Virus record (IMG/VR): IMGVR_UViG_3300007960_000119
Location: 1 to 29,836 of that record
Reading direction: 5' to 3' (one strand)
DNA length: 29,836 nucleotides
From: a virus
The notes below the pieces were generated by a model. That model worked only from the letters and a program-made list of their open reading frames with translations. It searched no databases and was not told the origin of the DNA. Below are positions 6,843 to 15,224 of this stretch, in pieces; the stretch's first letter is position 1, and each line of letters starts with the position of its first letter. A program made the translations under genes and the position numbers.

Positions 6843-7844
6843 GACTATTCGATTCTTAAAGACATGACTCCTGGTGATGCTGTAGCTTATATGGAACGTG
6901 AACTTAATGGAAAAACTTGGGTATTTTGGGACTTAGAAACTATTGGCTTCTCAGGACAAATAACTCAATATGGAGCTATAGCTTTTAAAATTGATGATTT
7001 ATCTGGGCCTCCTCCTGAACAACCTATATCAGAATTTGATGTTAATGTCGCCCTAAGCCAAGAAACCCTAAAAACACATGAAAATGAACAAAGAGTCTTA
7101 GCTAATCAAGAAGAATTAGATTCAAGATTCGAAAGTGATTGGGAAATGGGAATTTTGAATGATAAAGATTATGAATTATTACTTACAATAAGAAAGCAAC
7201 ATGATTTAGGAAGACCATATACAGTCCAAGACATGATAGATTATACACATTATCAACCTACTGAAAATGACGTTGATGAGCAAACAGCATTAACAATGTT
7301 TTTAGAATGGTTAGAAAGTCTCGGAGATAACGTTTTATCTGTTGGGCATAACATTAAAACATTTGATAGAAAAAAAATAATTCTTGAAGGAGAAAAATTT
7401 AATATTGACACAACTGGTTTTGAAAATCTTGATATATTCGACACGGTCAATTTTCAAAGACAATTGTTTCAAAACATAGCAAGATTTCAAATGGAAAAAG
7501 GTAATGAAAAAATGTCTCGATTCTTTGATGAAAAAGAAAAGAATGTAAAAGGAGAGATGCAAAAAGTTATGGCTTTTAATGGAAAGTTACAAAGAATGAT
7601 GGACGTTTACGGACCAGGACCAGAGTATGTGCAATTACACACAGCAATAGATGATACAAGACAATTGATAACTGCTTTCTTTAACATGTATAAAGAAGTA
7701 AGAAAAATGGTCCAAGGAACAGAATTGGGGATGTTTACTGGTGATATAGATGTTAAAAGAGCACAAAAAGAACTTGGTGTAGGAAAAGACATTAGTGACC
7801 CGCTAGACTTAAGCAGACGAATTTCAGACTTTAGGAGAGACTAG
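6777..7844 (+). CDS. Tagged DEDDh 3'-5' exonuclease
   Basis: 355 residues. A divergent tag (MRITKQDIRRIIKEEL, then KKVLME) ends at LME22-D23. The rest is a DnaQ/RNase T-type exonuclease with all three Exo motifs: D52-L-E54 in WVFWDLETIGFSG, GHNIKTFD with H191, N192 and D197, and H288-T-A-I-D-D293 (HxAxxD, DEDDh class). These enzymes remove nucleotides from 3' ends of DNA or RNA using two metal ions. A long insertion (about 75-175) lies between Exo I and Exo II. The C-terminal 60 residues are basic and unassigned. Having a capsid-type tag on an exonuclease suggests packaging and delivery into the host, perhaps to attack host nucleic acid; that is inference. Confidence 0.87.
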   Translation: MRITKQDIRRIIKEELKKVLMEDYSILKDMTPGDAVAYMERELNGKTWVFWDLETIGFSGQITQYGAIAFKIDDLSGPPPEQPISEFDVNVALSQETLKTHENEQRVLANQEELDSRFESDWEMGILNDKDYELLLTIRKQHDLGRPYTVQDMIDYTHYQPTENDVDEQTALTMFLEWLESLGDNVLSVGHNIKTFDRKKIILEGEKFNIDTTGFENLDIFDTVNFQRQLFQNIARFQMEKGNEKMSRFFDEKEKNVKGEMQKVMAFNGKLQRMMDVYGPGPEYVQLHTAIDDTRQLITAFFNMYKEVRKMVQGTELGMFTGDIDVKRAQKELGVGKDISDPLDLSRRISDFRRD

Positions 7845-8488
7845 TGATAGTTTCGACACCGTATACCGAATGTTATGTGAAGAAATCATTTTTATCTGGT
7901 AATCCAAACTACGGTAAAGACGAAACTATTTTTGGTGTTTTACAAGCAATAAGATTTATAAGAGCAAGAGCCCCTCTTTATATGGTTTATCTTCCATCAA
8001 TGGGAGCTTTCTATGATAAAGTAGATCAATGTGCTATTTTTAATAGAAAAGAAACACCAAACAAAGAGATTAAAATGCCGGATGTTGCATGGTGGGATTG
8101 CATATCAGATTACTGGCAAATGACCCAAATTCAAGGTCTACGAGGAATGGACGTAGAAATGTTCAACAGAGCTGGTCACAAATGGGAAGGCACTTATCTT
8201 TGGACCTGTGATCCACAAAGACCAAGAGAAACAAACGATCACGGACAATCCGAATGCTGGCATGAGCACAAAACAAAAACTTATTTTTTTGATGATGAGA
8301 CTGGTGTTCTATGTTGTGGACCAAACAACAAGATGAGGTTTTTAGACAATTCTTTAAGTCCAAAGAATTTAGAAACTCCATACTGGATGAAAGTCTATAG
8401 AGATATGGATTCACCAGAGAGAATAACACACGAAACTGATAAGGAGAAATATGGCAATTCAGAAAGGTGGAATTATGAAAAAGAATGA
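7844..8488 (+). CDS. Conserved phage protein of unknown function
   Basis: 214 residues from GTG; AGGAGA is 5 bp upstream and the GTG overlaps the previous TAG. The N-terminus (MIVSTPYTECYVKKSFL) and the following hydrophobic, Arg-rich block (QAIRFIRARAPLYMVYLPSMGAFYDKV) recall a protein found in many marine T4-like phages with no assigned role. The C-terminal half is rich in Trp, Cys and His (DPQRPRETNDHGQSECWHEHK; LCCGPNNKMRF) and may bind metal. There is no membrane segment and no tag. It sits in the tagged-gene run but is likely a conserved phage gene. Confidence 0.65.
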   Translation: MIVSTPYTECYVKKSFLSGNPNYGKDETIFGVLQAIRFIRARAPLYMVYLPSMGAFYDKVDQCAIFNRKETPNKEIKMPDVAWWDCISDYWQMTQIQGLRGMDVEMFNRAGHKWEGTYLWTCDPQRPRETNDHGQSECWHEHKTKTYFFDDETGVLCCGPNNKMRFLDNSLSPKNLETPYWMKVYRDMDSPERITHETDKEKYGNSERWNYEKE

Positions 8489-8852
8489 TCCAAACTATGT
8501 TGTAAAAGTAGAAAAAGCAATTGCAGACAAATACGGTCAAGAAGCAATTGAAAACCCAAAGCGACACTGGACCGATGAAAAAGAAAAAGAATACGTAAAG
8601 CAACTAAAAGATCTTTACAAAGCCTCAAATGAAAAAGATGACTTCCAAATTGAAGTTGGTGGCGTTTTTATTGCAGAGAAACTAATTACCAAAGAATCTA
8701 AACGTTCTTGCCCTACATGTAAGACTTATTCATTTAAATCAAATGATGATGTTTATATGGCAAAATTTGATTGTTGTGAAAAATGTTATATCCAATGGGT
8801 TGAGGGACGAGAAGAACGATGGTTAAAAGGATGGAGACCAACAAATGAGTAG
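8475..8852 (+). CDS. Small zinc-ribbon-like phage protein of unknown function
   Basis: 125 residues from ATG 8475 (MKKNDPNYVVKVEKAIADKYG). An in-frame ATG at 8451 preceded by AAGGAG is possible, but the extra residues (MAIQKGGI) read like a translated SD and add overlap. The N-terminal half is helical and charged. The C-terminal half has CPTC (CPTCKTYSFKSN) and CCEKC about 25 residues later, a four-Cys zinc-ribbon pattern, then WVEGREERWLKGWRP. Such a fold often binds nucleic acid or protein. Overlaps both neighbours slightly. Confidence 0.62.
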   Translation: MKKNDPNYVVKVEKAIADKYGQEAIENPKRHWTDEKEKEYVKQLKDLYKASNEKDDFQIEVGGVFIAEKLITKESKRSCPTCKTYSFKSNDDVYMAKFDCCEKCYIQWVEGREERWLKGWRPTNE

Positions 8853-9399
8853 CACAACATTAGAAATTATACAAGGACTTTCACAAGCAGCCGCAAATGC
8901 TTATGACGGAGCACATGATAAAAGATTTACACCAGATGGTCAAGCTCGTACAATGGGTTTGAAAAGAGAAGAGGGTTGTCCTCTAATGGACAAACGAGTT
9001 ATGGACGGCTTTAAAGTTCGTTTCTATGGTGACTCAATGATTCTTTCTTATCAAGCAGAAGTTTTACTTAAAGAAGTTTATGGAAGCAATTTTGAACAAG
9101 ATATCGAATCAATGTTAAATCAAATAAAGAATTTCTTGCAAAAAGAATACAGAGCCGTTACAGGAAAGTCAGTTACTCTTACATCAAAAGGTGAGCCCAA
9201 TATCCTTGTACAATCCACTTCAAGAGTTCGTAATTGGGTTGAGGCTCAACAACACTTCAAGATTGGTTCCATTGAATCTATGCCTATTCTTGAGCCTTCA
9301 ATAGACCAGACAAGAGATGTTACAAGAAAGTTCTTAGAGCAATTTTCTGATAAACGTCCGGCAAACGATAAACGCAAAAAAGGAGCGAATCAAAAATGA
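8845..9399 (+). CDS. Conserved phage protein of unknown function
   Basis: 184 residues, MSSTTLEIIQGLSQAAANAYDG... An Ala-rich N-terminal helix is followed by a mixed domain with KVRFYGDSMILSYQAEVLLKEVY and a long helix (FEQDIESMLNQIKNFLQKEYRAVTG), then strand-rich ILVQSTSRVRNWVEAQQHFKIGSIE. The tail is basic (RPANDKRKKGANQK). I recall similar proteins upstream of terminase in other T4-like phages, without a known role; a structural or packaging job fits the position. It overlaps the previous gene by 8 bp and the next by an ATGA. Confidence 0.6.
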   Translation: MSSTTLEIIQGLSQAAANAYDGAHDKRFTPDGQARTMGLKREEGCPLMDKRVMDGFKVRFYGDSMILSYQAEVLLKEVYGSNFEQDIESMLNQIKNFLQKEYRAVTGKSVTLTSKGEPNILVQSTSRVRNWVEAQQHFKIGSIESMPILEPSIDQTRDVTRKFLEQFSDKRPANDKRKKGANQK

Positions 9400-9461
9400 A
9401 AATAACAAACAATCAATTAAAACAGATAATTAAAGAAGAACTTAAGATAGTTTTAAATGAA
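9396..9461 (+). repeat. Tag-coding dispersed repeat, copy 6
   Basis: Protein residues 1-16 differ from the consensus only at residue 6 (Asn); the DNA is similarly close to copy 2. Confidence 0.6.
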
Positions 9462-10139
9462 GCTTTTGGAAGCAGTGAACAATATTCGATAAAAAATTGG
9501 CAAGAAATAGAGGGAAAAGATTATTTTGTCACTCCTTTTAAAAAAGGAGAATCTGTTATTGAAATGTATGCTAAAGATGATACTTCTTGGATAGATGACT
9601 TGATCGGTCCCGATAACTCTCAAAAAATTCAAAAGTTGTTCGGACAACAAACTGCGACTGAGTTTTTTGGAAAACCAAGTAATGGTGCGGCAGTTAACCA
9701 GTTTATAAGCTTGGTTCAGACGATGAATGAAGAATTTAAAGGCTATCCAGTAGGTAGTTTATACTTGGGCGGAGATACAAATATTTATGGTTTTCAAATC
9801 ACTTATGACCCAGGTTCTGGATTTTCATTTGTTGATGACTCTGGTGCGTTAATAAGCCCTGTTCAAGCCGAGTCTCCCGATGGTCGTTTTTATTTTGAAC
9901 CCGGATATACTTCGTTAGACTCGCTTTTTGGATATCGGCAACATGATTTGGAAAGTAGAGGAATAATAGAAGTGGAAGAAAATATAAGGACCCATGGCTA
10001 TCGAGGCGGATCAAGCGGAACTCAAGTCGATGCAGTCACAATAGATTTCAATAAACTAATGGAAGAATTGAACAATGGCAATCTTGCTGCTAGAGTTGAT
10101 GAGAATGGGGATTACCACATTACTAATATAGGCTATTGA
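9396..10139 (+). CDS. Tagged protein of unknown function
   Basis: 247 residues. The tag (MKITNNQLKQIIKEEL, then KIVLNE) ends at LNE22-A23. The body is Gly/Asp/Ser-rich and probably beta-structured in its second half (YLGGDTNIYGFQITYDPGSGFSFVDDSG; RFYFEPGYTSLDSLFGY), unlike the helical bodies of the other tagged proteins. No catalytic motif is recognised. Start by ATGA overlap with the gene at 8845; stop overlaps the TerL ATG (TGATG). It sits directly before terminase, so it may be expressed with the packaging and head genes. Confidence 0.72.
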   Translation: MKITNNQLKQIIKEELKIVLNEAFGSSEQYSIKNWQEIEGKDYFVTPFKKGESVIEMYAKDDTSWIDDLIGPDNSQKIQKLFGQQTATEFFGKPSNGAAVNQFISLVQTMNEEFKGYPVGSLYLGGDTNIYGFQITYDPGSGFSFVDDSGALISPVQAESPDGRFYFEPGYTSLDSLFGYRQHDLESRGIIEVEENIRTHGYRGGSSGTQVDAVTIDFNKLMEELNNGNLAARVDENGDYHITNIGY

Positions 10140-11725
10140 TGTCTCTTCAATTATCAAAGCAAGAAATAATAAAAGAAATTCTTAAATCTGGAAAAGATCC
10201 TCTCTACTTTATAAACAACTATTGTAGGATCTCTCATCCTCTTAAGGGTTTAATTCCTTTTAATACCTATCCTTATCAAGACGAATTGATCAAGGACTTT
10301 AATGATTATCGTTTTACAGTTATTCTCAAAGCAAGACAGCTGGGTATCTCAACTATCTCGGCTGCTTATGCTGTATGGTTTATGCTATTTCACAAAGAAA
10401 AGAACATTCTTGTAATGGCAACCAAGTTCGGAACAGCAGCTAACTTGGTAAAGAAAGTAAAAATGGTAATGAAAAACCTTCCTCCATGGATGGCTATTGC
10501 CGACATCACAATCGATAACAGAACCTCATTTGAATTATCAAATGGTTCTACAATCAAAGCTGTCGGAACATCAGCAGACGCTGGTCGTTCTGAAGCCTTA
10601 TCTTTGTTGATTATAGACGAGGCAGCACACGTTGATAACCTTGATGAACTTTGGGCAGGTCTTTACCCCACTCTATCAACAGGGGGTCGCTGCATAGCTT
10701 TATCAACACCTATGGGGGTTGGAAACTGGTTCCACAGAACTTATGTTGATGCTGAGAATGGAGATAACGAATTTCACCCTGTCTCATTGCCTTGGGATGT
10801 TCATCCTGAACGTGACATGAAGTGGTTTGCAAAAGAAACCAAGAACATGTCAAGAAGACAGATAGCACAAGAACTTGAGTGTAATTTTAATACATCTGGT
10901 GAAACAGTTATTCACCCTGATGATATAGCTTGGTTATTTGAACAACAACAAGAGCCTGAGTACAAAACAGGATGGGATAGAAACCTATGGATTTGGGAGA
11001 AGTATCAAGAAGGTGTTCCTTATCTTATGGTTGCAGACGTTGCTCGTGGAGATGGAGCAGACTCTTCCGTGTTTCACATCTTAAGAACAGATTCTATGAA
11101 AGTTGTTGCTGAATATCAAGGCAAACCCACAATGGATCACTTTGCACAAATCCTTGTTGATGCAGGAAAAGAATATGGAAACTGTCTTATGGTTATTGAA
11201 AACATAGGAATTGGAATTGCAGCTTGCGAGAAAGTAAGAGATCTCGGATATCCAAATCTTTATTATTCAATCAAATCAACACACGAATTTGTTGATTCTC
11301 TTGAAGGAGAATACAATGACAGTGCAGTTATCGGGTTTACGACCTCAGTTAAAACAAGACCTTTGATAGTTGCAAAGCTTGAAGAATACATAAGAAATAA
11401 ATTGGTTAAACCAATGTCTTCTCGTTTATTTCATGAGGTAAAAACTTTTATTTGGAATAATGGCAAACCTCAAGCAATGCGTTCTTATCATGACGATTTG
11501 ATAATGGCTCTTGCAATTGCTTGTTGGGTTAGAGACACAGCTTTGGAAGTTTCAGAGAAAGATAGGTTATATCAAGAAGCAATGATTTCGTCAATCAAAT
11601 CCTCAACAACAACAATGAACACAGCCATTAAAGGAATGAGAGGATACACAGGAACTAAGACACAAGAATCTCTAGAAGAATTTCAAAAGACATATAAAGA
11701 CTTTGCTTGGATTTTCAGAGGATAG
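10139..11725 (+). CDS. Terminase large subunit (T4 gp17-like)
   Basis: 528 residues from ATG 10139. The ATPase domain has the family start (FINNYCRISHPLKGLIPFNTYPYQ), a Walker A variant KARQLGIST at 64-72, a Walker B LLIIDEAAHVD near 155-165 and a coupling motif (ALSTPMGVGNW). The RNase H-like nuclease domain has MVADVARGDGADSS near 298-311, VIENIGIG, and a late acidic motif YHDDLIMALAIA. The enzyme docks on the portal, pumps DNA into the prohead and cuts concatemers at headful. Length and motif order are complete. No small terminase is recognisable beside it. Confidence 0.95.
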   Translation: MSLQLSKQEIIKEILKSGKDPLYFINNYCRISHPLKGLIPFNTYPYQDELIKDFNDYRFTVILKARQLGISTISAAYAVWFMLFHKEKNILVMATKFGTAANLVKKVKMVMKNLPPWMAIADITIDNRTSFELSNGSTIKAVGTSADAGRSEALSLLIIDEAAHVDNLDELWAGLYPTLSTGGRCIALSTPMGVGNWFHRTYVDAENGDNEFHPVSLPWDVHPERDMKWFAKETKNMSRRQIAQELECNFNTSGETVIHPDDIAWLFEQQQEPEYKTGWDRNLWIWEKYQEGVPYLMVADVARGDGADSSVFHILRTDSMKVVAEYQGKPTMDHFAQILVDAGKEYGNCLMVIENIGIGIAACEKVRDLGYPNLYYSIKSTHEFVDSLEGEYNDSAVIGFTTSVKTRPLIVAKLEEYIRNKLVKPMSSRLFHEVKTFIWNNGKPQAMRSYHDDLIMALAIACWVRDTALEVSEKDRLYQEAMISSIKSSTTTMNTAIKGMRGYTGTKTQESLEEFQKTYKDFAWIFRG

Positions 11726-11726
11726 C

Positions 11727-11755
11727 TTGACATTAGCTTTACTTTATGTTATAAT
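11727..11755 (+). promoter_or_regulatory. Consensus sigma-70 promoter upstream of the portal gene
   Basis: TTGACA at 11727-11732 and TATAAT at 11750-11755 with a 17-bp spacer, beginning one base after the TerL stop. The transcript would start near 11762 and begin the portal unit with a leader of about 23 nt; SD AAAAGGA is at 11772-11778. A host-type promoter in front of a head gene is notable, since T4 head genes use a late promoter read by a phage sigma factor. Confidence 0.85.
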
Positions 11756-11784
11756 AGAACTATTTACTACGAAAAGGATTAGCT

Positions 11785-13746
11785 ATGCCCAAATACAAAA
11801 AGTCGCCTTACAATCCTCAATCGGATCTATTCAAGGCTCTTACAAAATTGTTTTCTGGACCGATAACCCAGAGAAGAACACAAACAGGTCGTCAATTACG
11901 AAGACGGCAATTGGACAACTATGCTACAAAGTTTCAATCAGCATCGGGCGCTCAGTTTAAAAAATGGGAATACAACCCAATAAACTCTGTTACTCTTAAC
12001 ATGATTTCAAACAGAAACAGAGCAGAGCGTTATGTTGACTTTGATGAAATGGAATATATGCCAGAAATAGCATCGTCCTTAGACATTTATGCTGATGAAA
12101 TGACAACTCATACAGCTCTTCGTCCAATGCTAAATATCAAATGTGCTAACGAAGAAATAAAACACATCCTCCATAATTTATATCATAATGTTCTTAACAT
12201 TGAGCACAACCTTTTTGGTTGGGCAAGAACAATGTGTAAATACGGTGACTTCTTTCTTTATCTTGATATTGATGAAGATATGGGAATTCGATCTGCTATT
12301 GGTCTTCCAACAAGAGAGATTGAACGTCTTGAAGGAGAAGATCAAGGAAATCCAAACTACGTTCAATACCAATGGAACACAGCTGGACTAACTCTGGAGA
12401 ATTGGCAAGTTGCTCACTTTAGAATTCTTGGTAATGATAAGCATGCTCCTTATGGAACATCAGTTCTTGAACCTGCAAGACGAATCCATCGTCAACTTAT
12501 TCTTTTAGAAGATGCTATGATGGCTTATCGTATTGTTCGTGCTCCTGAGCGTCGGTTGTTTAAGATTGACGTTGGTGGTATTCCTCCACAAGAAGTTGAA
12601 CAATACATGCAAAAAGTTATGACCCAATTGAAACGACATTCTGTTGTTGACCCAACAACCGGTCGTGTTGATTTACGTTACAACCCTTTGTCAATTGAAG
12701 AAGATTATTATATTCCAATTCGTGGAGGTCAATCTTCAACAGACATTACCTCGCTTCCTGGCGCTTCCTATAATGGTGGTATTGATGATGTTAAGTATCT
12801 TAGAGATAAGTTATTTGCTGCTTTAAAGATTCCCCAATCTTATTTAACAATGGGTGAAGGTGCCTCTGAGGATAAAACCACATTGGCTCAAAAAGATATT
12901 CGTTTCGCCAGAACTATTCAAAGATTACAACGTGTAGCAATAGCAGAGCTAGAAAAGATTGGAATCATTCATCTTTATACTCTTGGTTATAGAAATGATG
13001 ACCTATTAGCTTTCACACTTCAACTAAACAACCCATCAAAGATTGCTGAGCTTCAAGAACTTGAACACTGGGATAAAAAATTCTCTGTTGCTGGAAATGC
13101 AACAGAAGGATATTTCTCAAAACGCTGGATTGCGGAACACCTTTTCGGAATGTCAGAAGATGAATTTCTTCGTAACCAAAGAGAAATGTTCTTTGATAAA
13201 AAGTTCATGGCTAAACTTGAAGCTGCCGCATCTGGTGGAGAAGGTGGTGAAGACGCTGGTGGAGGAGGCGGTCTTGCCGGAGGTCTTGGAGACCTAGGCG
13301 GTGGCAGTGGAGACCTTGGAGGTGACCTAGGCGGTGGAGGTGAAGATTTAGGAGGTGACTTAGGTGACCTCGGCGGTGGAGACACCGGTGGAGGAGATGT
13401 CGGCGGCGACAAAGGGGGTGATACCGATCTGCTCGCCGAACCCTCTGCGAAACGTGATGACTCGCCTCCGTATGTCGATATTCCATCTAAACGTGGTCCA
13501 TACAAATCGCACCAATCTTCCTATGATAAAGGCGGCATGAAGAAATCCATGCTTGGCTCAACAGGAATCGAAACCTCTCGGTCAACATCTCGCAACCTTT
13601 ATAAAGGCTATGTTGGAAATGAATACTCACTATCTCAAGCAGCTGGTGGCTACTTAGAAGAAGAACAAAAATTAGAATCAGTATCTCGCGAAGTTGAGAT
13701 GCTTATTGAATCTCTAAACAAAAAGGAAATTAAAGATGAAACATAA
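11785..13746 (+). CDS. Portal protein (T4 gp20-like)
   Basis: 653 residues. The N-terminus is basic (MPKYKKSPYNPQSD...RQLRRRQ). The conserved portal core follows: RYVDFDEMEYMPEIASSLDIYADE, IEHNLFGWARTMCKYGDFFLYLDID, a wing/stem region with YGTSVLEPARR and MMAYRIVRAPERRLFKIDVGG, and LFAALKIPQSYLTMGEGASEDKTTLAQKDIRFARTI. Twelve copies should form the ring at the special head vertex through which TerL packages DNA. Residues about 483-547 are a Gly/Asp-rich low-complexity segment, followed by a polar tail (SAKRDDSPPYVDIPSKRGPYK). SD and start at 11772-11785 follow its own promoter. The last 11 bp overlap the next gene. Confidence 0.93.
   Translation: MPKYKKSPYNPQSDLFKALTKLFSGPITQRRTQTGRQLRRRQLDNYATKFQSASGAQFKKWEYNPINSVTLNMISNRNRAERYVDFDEMEYMPEIASSLDIYADEMTTHTALRPMLNIKCANEEIKHILHNLYHNVLNIEHNLFGWARTMCKYGDFFLYLDIDEDMGIRSAIGLPTREIERLEGEDQGNPNYVQYQWNTAGLTLENWQVAHFRILGNDKHAPYGTSVLEPARRIHRQLILLEDAMMAYRIVRAPERRLFKIDVGGIPPQEVEQYMQKVMTQLKRHSVVDPTTGRVDLRYNPLSIEEDYYIPIRGGQSSTDITSLPGASYNGGIDDVKYLRDKLFAALKIPQSYLTMGEGASEDKTTLAQKDIRFARTIQRLQRVAIAELEKIGIIHLYTLGYRNDDLLAFTLQLNNPSKIAELQELEHWDKKFSVAGNATEGYFSKRWIAEHLFGMSEDEFLRNQREMFFDKKFMAKLEAAASGGEGGEDAGGGGGLAGGLGDLGGGSGDLGGDLGGGGEDLGGDLGDLGGGDTGGGDVGGDKGGDTDLLAEPSAKRDDSPPYVDIPSKRGPYKSHQSSYDKGGMKKSMLGSTGIETSRSTSRNLYKGYVGNEYSLSQAAGGYLEEEQKLESVSREVEMLIESLNKKEIKDET
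13231..13425 (+). repeat. Gly/Asp-rich low-complexity repeat in the portal gene
   Basis: About 65 codons of degenerate GGxxGDLGG units (GGGSGDLGG, DLGGGGEDLGG, DLGDLGGG), with markedly higher G+C than its surroundings. It encodes a flexible acidic segment between the portal core and its tail. The opposite strand has a long Pro-rich open frame here only as a by-product. Confidence 0.8.
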
Positions 13747-14530
13747 TAAGAAAAGAAATACCGCTTTTCTTTACGAATGCCTAATCAAAGAAATGACCAA
13801 GGCCGTTGTAAGAGGAGAGCTTCAAAAGAAACAACAAATTGTTGAGACACTTAAAAGATTTTTCTCAAAAGGAAAACCTCTTTACAACGATCTCCAATTG
13901 TACAAACAACTAATGGAACCTCAAAAACTTGAGGAATCTCTTGGTCTTCGTTATATGAAAGAAGTAAAAGGAGACTGGGAAGCCCTAGACAGAAAAGAAA
14001 TCTTTAACGAACAAACTGAATTGATAAAAGAGTTCAATCAAAATCTCCCAGAGGCATTTGGTAATTTTATTCCTAACTATAAATCAATTGCAACCGTGGG
14101 TCAATTTTTCCATTCTAATGGCCTCAAAGCAAAGACACGTTTGTTGATAGAGGAAGGAGTCAAAAGGCTTGTTATTTCGCATCCTCAAGCGATTAAAGAG
14201 GATAAAATGAAGCCTCTTGACAACCTTACATATAATACATTCGTTTCCAAATTTAATGACACATATAAAGAAACCCTTTTAAAAGAACAAAGAGAGTTAT
14301 TAACCAACTTTATCACATCATTCTCCGATAATGGTTTGGGTCTTAAGATGTTTATGAATGAGGAACTGGGAAGATTAAAGAAAGAATGCGATCAACTATC
14401 CGAAAGCCAATGGTCAGATAAAATAAAACTAATTAAGGAAAAGATCGAAGGGTTTAAAGCAAAACCTTTGACCGAGGAAGTTGTAAAAGATGTTTTTCAT
14501 ATTCAACAATTATTAGCGGAGATCAAATAA
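13736..14530 (+). CDS. Conserved head-region protein of unknown function
   Basis: 264 residues. The N-terminus is very basic (MKHNKKRNTAFLYECLIKEMTKAVVRG) and the rest is almost wholly helical, with Lys/Glu-rich segments. I recall homologues starting K-K-R-N-T-A-F directly after the portal gene in other marine T4-like phages, none with a known function; position suggests head assembly. FLYE at residues 11-14 resembles a prohead-protease site but may be chance. SD AAGGAA precedes the start, which overlaps the portal stop. Confidence 0.62.
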   Translation: MKHNKKRNTAFLYECLIKEMTKAVVRGELQKKQQIVETLKRFFSKGKPLYNDLQLYKQLMEPQKLEESLGLRYMKEVKGDWEALDRKEIFNEQTELIKEFNQNLPEAFGNFIPNYKSIATVGQFFHSNGLKAKTRLLIEEGVKRLVISHPQAIKEDKMKPLDNLTYNTFVSKFNDTYKETLLKEQRELLTNFITSFSDNGLGLKMFMNEELGRLKKECDQLSESQWSDKIKLIKEKIEGFKAKPLTEEVVKDVFHIQQLLAEIK

Positions 14531-15214
14531 ATGTATAGACCACCACAAGATATTATAACAGACTTATTAAACGAAGACATTGGGATCGATATTCAAACGC
14601 CAACAGGTATCAACATTATGACCGAACCAGAAGAACGTGACTTGGATATAAAAATTCAAGGAGATAAAGACATTCATTTTACTGATCCTGGAATTGGAAT
14701 AAAAATTGTCAATCCAAATGAAAGAACGACAAAATTTGAAATGAACATTCGCAAAGCTCTTAATGGAGATCTCCTTGTATTTGATCATGCTGACATTGAT
14801 ATTGTTCTTATGGTTGAGAAGAAGAAGTTGGTTGCTTTTCCAAAAGACCTAATGTCTGAGGTTGTGTATGGTGCTGAAGCTCGTCTGATGGAATGGATGA
14901 GAAAGAACGGTATCATTGAGTATGATTCAATTCAAGGTGGTAATGTTTATGGTTCTCTCGAAGGAAAGATTCACGAATCAAAAGAAAGAGATTCAATTAA
15001 ATCAACCATCTATCAATTGTCTGAATGGATAAAGTCCGAAGCTCCATCGTCAAAGATGAAGAAAGGACACGACGATATGATGCAAGACGCTCAATTAGAG
15101 CCTGATCAAGAAAACTCAACAGAGTTGGGTGAAGTTCCTCATGAAGAAGAAAAAGGCTCAATTTTACAACATAATTTATTTGCACCATATTTATATGGTC
15201 GTTACACATATTAG
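14531..15214 (+). CDS. Conserved head-region protein of unknown function
   Basis: 227 residues, starting at the base after the previous stop. It begins MYRPPQDIITDLLNEDIG and has an acidic, strand-rich N-terminal third. A conserved-looking core follows (NPNERTTKFEMNIRKALNGDLLVFDHADIDIVLM ... VVYGAEARLMEWMRKNGIIEYDSIQGGNVYGSLEGKI), then a low-complexity acidic tail (about 180-215) and LFAPYLYGRYTY at the end. I recall the RKALNGDxxIFDHxDIDI pattern from phage head clusters, with unknown role. LLNE at residues 12-15 fits the protease consensus. Confidence 0.6.
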   Translation: MYRPPQDIITDLLNEDIGIDIQTPTGINIMTEPEERDLDIKIQGDKDIHFTDPGIGIKIVNPNERTTKFEMNIRKALNGDLLVFDHADIDIVLMVEKKKLVAFPKDLMSEVVYGAEARLMEWMRKNGIIEYDSIQGGNVYGSLEGKIHESKERDSIKSTIYQLSEWIKSEAPSSKMKKGHDDMMQDAQLEPDQENSTELGEVPHEEEKGSILQHNLFAPYLYGRYTY

Positions 15215-15224
15215 GAGAAAATAA

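Noticed and set aside
11703-11960. An 85-codon + strand open frame over the TerL-portal junction
   Set aside because: It crosses the promoter and the portal start in another frame and has no SD; portal frame is clearly real.
13053-13505. Long Pro-rich open frame on the minus strand opposite the portal
   Set aside because: It is the mirror of the GGT/GGA/GAC-rich Gly-Asp repeat; no SD, and all other genes are on the + strand.
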